From Mycoplasma tullyi (GTDB lineage: Bacteria > Bacillota_I > Bacilli_A > Mycoplasmatales > Mycoplasmoidaceae), in NCBI RefSeq assembly GCF_014068355.1, contig NZ_CP059674.1, positions 434,001 to 498,000 on the forward strand: DNA of 64,000 bases, written 5' to 3'. A program made the translations under genes and the position numbers. Shown here one piece after another: positions 53,798-64,000 of the stretch. Under the pieces are notes generated by a model. It was not told the origin of the DNA. It saw only the letters and a program-made list of their open reading frames with translations, and ran no database searches. The first letter of the stretch is position 1. Each line of letters opens with the position of its first letter.

Positions 53798-54842
53798 GTG
53801 TTAATTCGAAGGCTTGATGAATGTTTTGAAAAGCCAAGGTCTTGGCTTTATTAATCTTAAAGTAATGATTAATATCTTGATTTACTCGTTCTGGTTCAAG
53901 TTTGTCAGCTAAATACACAATCTTATCAAGTGGGGTGGGGTCTTCACTAATAATCGTATGATAATAAACTGAATTAATTAATTCACGATCACTATAACCA
54001 AACATGTGTTCTAAGATTCAAGCTGCCACATATCCATGTAAAACCCGATAACCTAATTCTTTATTATAAGGTTCTGGGTTTATTTTAGGATCAAACTTGT
54101 TACGATAACTTAACATCGTTTGTTCATCTAATTCTTTAGCCAAATCATGATAACACCCTGCAACATATGCTTTTTGGGCTAAATTAGGATAATTGTATGA
54201 AGCAAACTTTCGTGCTAAATGACCCACTCTAATACAATGTTCAAATCGTTCTTCTGATTTTAAGAAATGTTTTAATCGATCATGGATATATAATCCATGC
54301 TCATTGATATATTCAAGGTTTTTATCACTAACACAACCTATAACATGAGTTCCATTTCTAATCTTAGTTGAAGAGATATCATAATTTTCACCTTCAATCT
54401 TTAAGAAATTAAATTTCTTAATGTTTTCATGATCAGCAAACTGATTGTCTCTTAGATAATACAACATTTGGCAATCTTTTGCCATAGTTTCTGCCTCATC
54501 TCACAGATGAAACTTTTCTAAATTATCACTACCAATTAAAAAGTATAATTGGGCGTTTTCAAACTTCTCTTTAAAGTATTTAACAGTAAGATAACTCTTT
54601 TCACTTTTGATATGAAGTTCATATCAATTACTATGAAACTTCTTATTAAGTTTTAAAATATTGTGAATCATCTTCTTACGATGAGTATCATCAATATTAA
54701 ACTCAGGTTTAAAAGTTGATTTATATGTTGGAACAAAATAAATGCGATCCGCATCGATTTGTTCTAATGCTTTATTTGCAATATTGATATGACCATTATG
54801 AATTGGGTTAAAACTTCCACCAAATATGATTATCTTTTTCAT
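53751..54842 (-). CDS. nadD: Fused nicotinate-nucleotide adenylyltransferase (NadD) and HD-domain hydrolase (YqeK)
   Basis: One 363-residue frame holds two proteins that are adjacent but separate in Bacillus. Residues 1-185 are NadD: IFGGSFNPIHNGHINIA (nucleotidyltransferase HxGH) and ISSTKIRNG. From about 190 it is YqeK: HCIRVGHLARKFA, AGCYHDLAKEL (HD metal pair), VYYHTI and DKIVYLADKLEP. NadD makes NAD precursors; YqeK hydrolyses Ap4A to ADP in Firmicutes. The fusion also occurs in other mycoplasmas (MG_240 type). It starts 7 bases after yqeH. Confidence 0.92.
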
Positions 54843-54849
54843 TGTTAAT

Positions 54850-55947
54850 TTAGATTAGTGCTGTGTTTAACAAATAACTATCAACTTTGTCTTTTTGATA
54901 AAGTTCTACTTTATCAATCCCTTTATTAAATTTGATTAAACAGATCCCATTAACTAATAAGTTATCTTTATTTGGACCAATCTGATAAGTATTGGTATGA
55001 TCATTATTTAGATAAGTGAATTCTTTTAAATCAGTAAATATCTGGGATAACTTGTTATCAATTAACTGTTCGTTTTTACTTGAGGTGCGATGGATCCTTA
55101 ATGCGGTTGGACAATAGAAGGTGATTGAGGTTTTATTAACATCTTTTTTAAGATGAACTTTTAATTTAAAAAAGTCTTCGCAATAAAACAACTGGTCTGA
55201 AGTAATCTGATAAGTCACCGGGTTTTTTCATTGGTATGAAACCAATCGTTTGATTCTTTTAGGCGCTAGATCATAAAACCCGTTAGACTCATCCAAATAT
55301 CCAGGAGTGTCTAGTAAGCAAAACTCCCGCCTTTTAATTTGGTTAATTTGTAAGGTAGTATTTAAATATGGTGAAGTGGTTAGTGCTAACTTCTTATCAA
55401 TATTATTAAGTTTTAATAACTTATTAATTAATGAAGATTTACCAACATTTGATTGACCTAGAAAGATTGCTTTCTTACGTTTTTGATAAGCATTTTTCAT
55501 TAACCGATCAATCTTTCTTAGATCATAAGTAAGATAGATCGAATTGAATAAGATTTGATTGGGGCTGAATTCGATCCCATGATCTTTGAAATTATCAATC
55601 AAACGATCTTTAATAACTGATAGATTATTCTTTTTTGCCAAATAATCGATCTTATTAAAGATTAAATAAAATGCATTCGCATTCATCGATCGTTTGATCA
55701 TTTCTAAATCAAAGATGAAGTTGGTGGGATCAACCAGATAAAAAACACAATAATTATCTAATACTAAAGTATTTAGATAATTTTCTACATCTTCTTTTTT
55801 AACGGTTAATTTTTGATCGATCTTCTTGTAGTGTTTAAACTGGAAACAACGTTTACACAACTCAAACCTGTTGATGTCAAGACAATATCCTAATTCATTA
55901 GGATCGGTCGATAAATAGTTACCACAGCCACTACATTTCTTATTCAT
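54850..55947 (-). CDS. yqeH: Circularly permuted GTPase YqeH (30S assembly)
   Basis: The 365-residue protein opens with a zinc finger (CSGCGNYL...CKRCFQF), then the permuted G motifs: G4 FNKIDYL before G1 GQSNVGKSSLINK and G3 LLDTPGYLD. The C-terminal domain follows the UGA at 55228. YqeH acts in small-subunit biogenesis. Order yqeH-nadD-yqeK matches Bacillus. Its start overlaps the parC stop region, with TAA 55940-55942 inside the first codons. Confidence 0.93.
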
Positions 55948-58329
55948 AATTTAGCTTATTTAAGAAAAAACCTTTGTATTCATCTTTTCAATCATGATAT
56001 TCAGATGATAGATTCCCCACCATGATCTGGTTTAATTCTAGATTAACTAATTCATTATTAGAATCAAATCCGTATAATGAACACTCTTTTTTGTTTAATA
56101 AATATCCATTAACTAGTGGTGATTTATTTTTACCTAGACCGATGTTCTTACCTTGGGTGGCACGTGATTGGTTTTCAATCAATGAAACTTTAAGTTTTTT
56201 GATCTGTTTATTCTTAACTAAAACTAACTGATCAATTGAGTTATTAATCTGATCAAAACCAATCACGTGGTCGTTATTTTTAAGTTTAATTCCCCTAACA
56301 CCCATTGATTTAAGACCAGTTAGATTAACTTCGTTAATGAAAAATCTTAGTGCGTAAGCATTTTTGGTAAGAATGATGATCTCTGCGTTTTTGTCACTAA
56401 TCACATTAGCACATACTAGTTCATCATCATCTTTAAGACTCATACAAGTGGTCGGTTTAGTTGATTTGATGTTGTTTAAATCAGCGACACTGATTTGCTT
56501 GATCATTCCATATTTACTAACCAAAGCGATCTGATCATTAGAATCATTTAATTCAACTAACTTAATGATCTTTTCATTATCTTTAATCGTGGTTAGTTCA
56601 TTAATGTCCATACCAATTTCACGTGGTTTGGCTTGTTTAATCTTATGTGCATTTATTACTACCACATTACCATAATTGGTAATAAATGCGACCTTATTAA
56701 GTGAACTAACCTTGATTAGATCACTTAGATAATCATCCTGTTTGATCTTTAAACTAGTTGGGTTTAGTTGCTTAGATTGATCAAAAGCGATTGTTTTGAT
56801 CAATCCATCAACTGAACTGACTAGATATAATTCTTTTTTCTCAATGATGCTAGCTTCATTGATCACAAGTTTTTCAATATTACCACCAATAGTAGATCTT
56901 CTTTTAGTGTTAAATAATTTCTTATAACTTCTTAAGATCTCTTTTAAATGATCATTTAAAGCATTTTGATCATTTAAAAGAAGTTGGTATTGTTTGATAT
57001 TAGTATCTAAACTCTTCTTTTCTTCTTTTAAAGTTAAGATATCAGTATTTGTTAATCGATACAATCTTAGTGAAACGATTGCTTCTGCCTGAATAGTTGA
57101 AAACGAATACTGATTGATCAGATTATTGATTGCATCTTGTTTATCTTTAGATTTTTTAATGATCACAATAATCTGATCAATAATACTAGTAGCTTTAATC
57201 AACCCGTTGATTACTTCTAGTCGTTTTTGATCTTTCTTAAGATCAAAACCAATCGCATTTCTTAAGATCGTATAAGCATGGTTTAGATAACTATCCAAAT
57301 AGTTAAAGATCGACATTTGGATCGGTTTTTTTTGATCAATTACAACGTTGTTAAAACTGTAATTGATCTGTAGTTGAGTGTATTTGTATAGGTAGTTCTT
57401 GATTGTATTCAACACCTTGTCATCTTTGGTGTTGGTTTCAAGAACAATTCTTATTCCAAATCGATCTGATTCATCTCTTACTTCTTCAAGTTGGGGTAAC
57501 TTGTTTGCTTCAATAATCTCTTCGATTGAACGAATAATGCTAGCTTTATTCGTTTCAAACGGGATATCAGTTACTACTAAATTCTTATTTTCATTAACAA
57601 TATTTGCTCGAATAACAATCTTACCCTTACCAGTTAGATAAGCATTTCTAATTCCATCATCATCAAGAATAATCCCACCAGTGGGAAAATCTGGTCCTGG
57701 CATTAATTTAAGAATTGATTCTAACTTGCAGTTAGGTGAATCAATTCGATGAATAATCACATCAATTAACTCTTTTAAGTTAAATGGTGGGATATTAGTA
57801 GCATAGCCAGCTGCAATCCCAGTTGAACCATTAACTAACAAGTTTGGTAACAAACTTGGTAAGATTGTAGGTTCAGTTTCACTATCATCGAAATTATTAA
57901 CAAAGTTAACGGTATCTTTGTTAATATTTTCAAGCATCAGATTACCATAATGAGATAATCGTGCTTCAGTATATCTCATAGCAGCTGCATTATCACCATC
58001 AATCGAACCATTATTCCCTTGCATATCAATCAAGGGAATATTGTTCTTTCAGCTTTGAGTCATACGCACCAAAGCTTCATAGATCGATGAATCACCATGG
58101 GGGTGGAACTTCCCAATTACTTCACCAACAGTAGCAGCTGATTTACGATAAGGTTTGTTGTAGTACAATCCTAGATTGTACATCCCATATAAAACCCGTC
58201 TTTGCACGGGTTTTAGTCCATCTCTGATATCAGGCAACGCCCGTTCTTGAATAATGTACTTAGCATACCTTCCAAAGCTAAGTGACATGATATCATCAAG
58301 ATCTTTTTGAAATACCTTTTTCTTATCCA

Positions 58330-58330
<1 letters not shown>
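55940..58330 (-). CDS. parC: DNA topoisomerase IV subunit A (ParC)
   Basis: ParC cuts and rejoins DNA for chromosome decatenation. The 796-residue protein has the ParC-type start [20 protein letters not shown], the quinolone region [18 protein letters not shown] with Ser81 and Glu85 (E. coli Ser80 and Glu84 positions) in the sensitive state, and catalytic Tyr120 in [11 protein letters not shown]. The C-terminal beta-pinwheel has repeats such as [15 protein letters not shown] and [14 protein letters not shown]. ParC rather than GyrA is chosen from the [10 protein letters not shown] motif and pairing with parE. Start overlaps the parE stop by one base. Confidence 0.93.
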
Positions 58331-60284
<1,954 letters not shown>

Positions 60285-60302
60285 ATTGAAGATTTTGATT
60301 AA

Positions 60303-60602
60303 CTATTTGTGTGAATCAACTGCATCAGTTAAGATCTTTGAAACAGTAAACTTAACTTTTTTACCAGCTGGGATTTGGATTCTTTCTTTAGTTTTAGGGT
60401 TGATACCAAGACGTGGTTTGGTTGCTACTAGTCTAAACTTACCAATATCAAACACTCTCACTTCTCCAGTAGTAGCTAATTCTTTAGCTAATACTTTTTG
60501 TAAAGAAGTAATAACCAAACGGATATCTTGAACTTTAAGGTTAGTTTCGTCTGCAATTTCTTTAAGGTATTCAGCAGCGCTTAATGATTTGATTTTTGCC
60601 AT
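60303..60602 (-). CDS. hup: HU-type DNA-binding protein
   Basis: The 99-residue protein has the HU fold: helical N-terminus (AAEYLKEIADETNLKVQDIR), VFDIGKFRLVATKPRLGINP with the DNA-intercalating Pro in the arm, and KVKFTVSKILTDAV at the end. HU bends DNA and compacts the nucleoid. It starts 29 bases after the large surface protein gene and is ended by a strong terminator. Confidence 0.92.
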   Translation of the reverse strand: MAKIKSLSAAEYLKEIADETNLKVQDIRLVITSLQKVLAKELATTGEVRVFDIGKFRLVATKPRLGINPKTKERIQIPAGKKVKFTVSKILTDAVDSHK

Positions 60603-60631
60603 AGTATATATATTTTAGATTATTTTAATGA

Positions 60632-63052
60632 TTATTGAATTTGTTTTGTTAATTTAATTTCTGGATCTCAACTTAGAGCATCTTTTGCCATCTGTTGATG
60701 GAATAGATCAATTGTAGCTAGTTTTTTATTAGTGGTTGTAAAACTTGGTTGATCTTTTAGTTCTTTTGAATTAGGTTGATCAACGATTTGTTGTTCAACT
60801 TGTGCTTCAACTTTTTGTTCAGTTTTTTTAGTTTTTAACTTTTTGAATCGTTTGAATTTATTAGGTTTTTGTGTTTCAACTTCTTGTTCTTGTTCATGCA
60901 TTAATAGATGATCATTGATTGAAACAGTTTTTTCTACTTCTACAACTTCATCAACTTCATCTTGAGCAACCATCTTTTGTTTGATATTTGCTAATAGTTT
61001 TGGGTATTTTCTTTGGATTAATAAGAAGTAGATTAGTGCTGACACAATTAACATCACAACAACAAAAGCAATTATTAAAACTGGAATAAATCATCGCTCA
61101 ATTGACAACTTAAAGTTTTCATCAAATGTTAAGAAGTTGTTATTACTCACAACTGGTGAAACAACAGCAGCATGATTTACTAAATCACCTTTTTTAAAGT
61201 TAGCTTGAATACTATTATCTTTAATCGTTAAGAACTTAAAGATGAATGTTACATTACCTAGTACTGAACTATCTTTGATCTGTACATCATAAGGTAGTTG
61301 TTTGTATTTAGGATCAAACCCATACAGATCAAAGATTGCTTGTTTAGTTTGAGCAACAGTTCTTTCATCATCTAATAATCTTTTGATCTCAGTTGGGGTT
61401 TTATCTAATAAAGGTGAGTTTTTGTTGTAATGAACTTTGATGTCGCTTGCGTTTACTTGTTCAAACCCAAATAGGTTGCGATCTAATAAATTAAGTTGTT
61501 TTTGTTGATACAACAATTTAATTTGTAAATTGATTGTACCTAGATTTTCATCTGCATTATAAGATAGGTTTCAATTATTATCTTGGTTAATCTTAGATTG
61601 GTTTTCAAGTTTTTTATAAAACTCTGGAATTACTAAGAACTTATCAAAGTCAGTTTGACTTTGGGCTTTTGCATATACTGAAGCAAAACTAGTTTGATAT
61701 TCATTAGTATTCATTTGATCAATTAGTTTTACTTCATCAACATAGATTGGCACAACGTTTTCATACAGATCTGATTTGTTCTTAAAATCAGCTAAGCTGA
61801 ATTTAACTAAACCATCAGTATAGATGTTGCTATTATAAAAGACTGAGAATGTTAGATCTTTTTGATCAAAGATGATGTTAGTGATCTTGTCACTATTTTG
61901 TTTGAAGAAGTCATTGCTATAACTTGAAGCAACATCTTTAAATGTTGGTGCTGTTAAGATCCGATCTTTTTCAAAAGGGTATAAGGTTAAATTACTTTTT
62001 TGTTTGTTAACACCAACAATCCCCTCACCCTTAATAAAGATTAGATCTGAGAAGTAGTTTTCATTGGGAATTGTACCAATCTGACCAAATTGGTCGATTG
62101 GTGAAACTGAATAATACCACATTCTGGTGGTGTTATCGTTGCTGAAATAATATTGCACATAGATCGCATTATGATCAGCATCATACACCATTGAATTGAT
62201 CTTGCGATTGATATCAAAACTAGCACCACCAGGAACATACGTACCATTTTTGATATTAATTAGTTGCGAACCAACTAATTGATCGTTCTCATCAAAGAAG
62301 TTGATGCCAGTAAACAGTGCACCATTAATTGAGTATGATTTAACGATCTTGATACTTGTAAAAGCTTTGTTGATCGCTGGAATGTTTTGCACTTCAAAAC
62401 TTCCATTGCGATTATAAACAACTGCTTTAAGTTGGTTATTATCAACACTAAAGCTAACAATTCTAGCGTTTTGAATTAAATCGTTTTTTTCATCACCCTG
62501 AGTTGATAGATAAGCAGCAACATTACTAGCAACTCTTTGGGTAGAAATCGCTCAACCATGTTCTTGATCAATTAAACCAGTATTTAAATCAATTGGGTAG
62601 TAAATCGCATTGTGTAAGTCATCTGTAGCAACAAATCCTTTGGTTGGATCATTATCATCAACAAAGTATAGGTGTTTATAATCATTTGTTAATGTGATTG
62701 CTTGCAGTTGGTTATTAAGTGAATCATAAACACCTACTGTTGTTTGTTGCACCAGTTTTCTTTGGTTTTGATCAAATACAACAGTGTTGTTTAATCTAAT
62801 GTAGTTTTTACCTAGAAATAAAGTTTGATCGTTATCAATCTTTTTATATTGAGATAGATCGTTACTTCATTTTTTTGGTTGTTGGTTTTGATTAACTTCA
62901 TCAGCAACTAAAGTAGCTGATTGGTTAGTTAATCTGTAGTTGGTGTTATTTGAACTAGTTTTGTTAACTACTAAACCAGTTGTTACACCGATTAGTGGTA
63001 GTGCTACTAAACTACCGAATAAAATACCTTTTGCGATTTTTTTGATTTTCAT
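60632..63052 (-). CDS. Large type I surface protein with cytoplasmic tail (806 aa)
   Basis: Start at ATG 63052 (MKIKKIAKGILFGSLVALPL), a signal peptide or anchor; an in-frame ATG at 63064 would add 4 residues. About 640 exported residues follow, with repeated YxDxxxN-type and beta-propeller-like phrases (LQAITLTNDYKHLYFVDDND, VYDADHNAIYVQYYF), suggesting a propeller or sandwich fold. Near residue 655-685 there is a membrane segment (VLIIAFVVVMLIVSALIYFL), then a cytoplasmic tail of ~120 residues rich in Lys/Glu/Gln. That shape recalls mycoplasma adhesins and cytadherence accessory proteins, but no named family is recognised. Confidence 0.75.
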
Positions 63053-63179
63053 ACTTGTAATCATATGGTTGTGCCATTATTATAATGTCGAAAAAATCGC
63101 TTTTCAAGAGGTTTTAATTGGCTTTTTTTCTTAATAATATTATTTATATTATTAATATTTTTAGAGAAGTTTTGGGTTG

Positions 63180-63360
63180 AGATTATCGGGTTTTTTAGGA
63201 GGGATTTTGCTCCCTATATAATAAGGAAGTGAAACCTAATTAATCTTGATTCAATTAAGTTGTTAGTCAAGATCTGGCGATTTGTTATACGGTTTTAGTC
63301 GCAAGATCGGTTTCAACCTATGAAATACGCTTCTTAAAATAAGCTAGATTAACTATTTTT
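63180..63360 (+). other. Structured intergenic region, possible small RNA or leader
   Basis: After TATAAT at about 63215-63221 the sequence can fold: TCTTGA...TCAAGA (63246-63274), GATCTGGCGAT with GTCGCAAGATC (63271-63308, one mismatch), and GCTT...AAGC (63329-63344). There is no ORF. It is not a recognisable tmRNA, SRP RNA or RNase P RNA. The 63065-63180 part is only A/T-rich. Confidence 0.3.
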
Positions 63361-63391
63361 AAAACTAAATCACACCTAAAATAAAATTAGT

Positions 63392-63397
63392 TATAAT
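63392..63397 (+). promoter_or_regulatory. -10 box of the tRNA-Thr gene
   Basis: TATAAT lies 21 bases before the first base of the tRNA. No clear -35 box. Confidence 0.6.
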
Positions 63398-63418
63398 TAA
63401 TTGCTAAAATTAATTAAA

Positions 63419-63492
63419 GCCGAATTAGTTTAGTGGCAAAACAGATGCATGGTAAGCATCAAAGACAAGTTCGATTCTCGTATTCGGCACCA
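63419..63492 (+). tRNA. tRNA-Thr (anticodon GGU)
   Basis: The cloverleaf is complete: acceptor GCCGAAT/ATTCGGC (7 pairs), D stem GTTT/AAAC, anticodon stem GATGC/GCATC with loop ATGGTAA (anticodon GGT), and a T arm with TTCGATT loop (one A-C mismatch in the stem). The discriminator is A and CCA is encoded at 63490-63492. G1-C72 and C2-G71 fit threonine identity. A single-gene unit, with -10 box and terminator. Confidence 0.92.
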
Positions 63493-63513
63493 TTAATAGA
63501 TTAATAATTTCTT

Positions 63514-63546
63514 AACCCATCCATGATCATTGAATGGGTTTTTTTA
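63514..63546 (+). terminator. tRNA-Thr terminator
   Basis: AACCCAT / ATGGGTT stem followed by seven T, 22 bases after the CCA end. Confidence 0.85.
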
Positions 63547-63623
63547 TTTTCTAGAGAACAGTATAATTATCTAGATCTAGTTTTATTTTTTAGTAGAAGT
63601 TTTTTCTACTTGTGAGAATAAAA

Positions 63624-63647
63624 AAACATCAGAAAACTGATGTTTTA
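63624..63647 (-). terminator. vlhA terminator at the right edge
   Basis: AAAACATCAG / CTGATGTTTT stem with an A4 loop and T runs. It lies 45 bases beyond the stop of the partial vlhA gene. Confidence 0.85.
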
Positions 63648-63691
63648 ATTTTGATTTAAGTTGAGTATTTCAACACCCAACAATAAATTTA

Positions 63692-64000
63692 TTAACTTTG
63701 GACTTCTGCGCCTGCAGAACTAGATTCAGCGCTAGTTGGTGTAGTGGTATTTAAAGTAAATGTTAAATTACCTACATATGGAGTGTCTGCATTACTAACA
63801 TCTGACAAAAGAACCTTGTTTAAACCTTGTTTTAAGGTTAAAGTTCTTTTCATTGTACTAGTAACAATAGATCCTTCCATTTGTGTATTGAATTCACCTA
63901 GAGTATTTCAATTACCTTTACCTGTTGCACTAACACTAACAGAGTTAGTAGTGTTGGTAGTGTTATCAACAGACAATTTTAAATTTCTATTAGTGCTTGT
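63692..64000 (-). CDS. vlhA: C-terminal end of another VlhA lipoprotein (partial)
   Basis: About 102 codons of the 3' end are present and the gene runs out of the window. RTLTLKQGLNKVLLSDV and YVGNLTFTLNTTT match the C-termini of the vlhA genes at 28-40 kb, especially the copy at 28101. The tail SAESSSAGAEVQS is its own. A 23-kb stretch of other genes separates it from the main array, so it is probably the edge of a second vlhA locus. Confidence 0.9.

Noticed and set aside
63180-63360. tmRNA, SRP RNA or RNase P RNA
   Set aside because: The conserved landmarks of these RNAs (for example the RNase P GAGGAAAGUC box or the SRP tetraloop helix) are absent.

Overview
The window is a piece of a mollicute chromosome, almost certainly Mycoplasma (Mycoplasmoides) gallisepticum. 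It is very AT-rich. Most genes stay open only if UGA is read as tryptophan (code 4); all coordinates here use that code. It carries an array of vlhA (pMGA) haemagglutinin lipoprotein genes, each with a GAA microsatellite upstream, which is the hallmark of this species.

Layout. 1-2.2 kb: two plus-strand genes for membrane proteins. 2.2-14.5 kb: a tightly overlapping minus-strand run headed by a C39-peptidase ABC exporter and a small membrane partner, followed by ybeY, era, recO, glyS, dnaG, sigA, trmK, a Nif3 gene, plsY and an Nfu/NifU gene. 14.9-15.5 kb: one membrane protein. 15.9-20.1 kb: the division cluster mraZ-rsmH-(ftsA-position gene)-ftsZ, with three MraZ boxes upstream of mraZ. 20.2-24.7 kb: scpB, a DHFR-ScpA fusion gene, plsC, acpS and a DivIVA-domain gene.

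24.7-42.5 kb: the vlhA locus. It holds two tandem RNase HIII genes, a truncated vlhA, five full-length vlhA genes, one decayed vlhA, and a cytosine methyltransferase with an N-terminal HTH. GAA tract lengths are 9, 9, 12, 16, 10 (interrupted) and 7. Only the gene at 30577-32805 has exactly 12, the number associated with expression in this species. 42.6-49.9 kb: LemA, a 1052-residue acidic transmembrane protein, an 835-residue surface protein and a lipoprotein. 49.9-52.9 kb: gene fragments and a convergent restriction-modification pair (Bsp6I-type endonuclease and C5 methyltransferase). 53-60.6 kb: mtnN, a NadD-YqeK fusion, yqeH, parC, parE and hup. 60.6-63.1 kb: an 806-residue surface protein. 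63.4 kb: tRNA-Thr(GGU). The right edge enters the 3' end of another vlhA gene.

The window thus mixes compact housekeeping operons (stop/start overlaps such as TAATG) with antigenic-variation, restriction-modification and degenerate genes concentrated between 24.7 and 52.9 kb.
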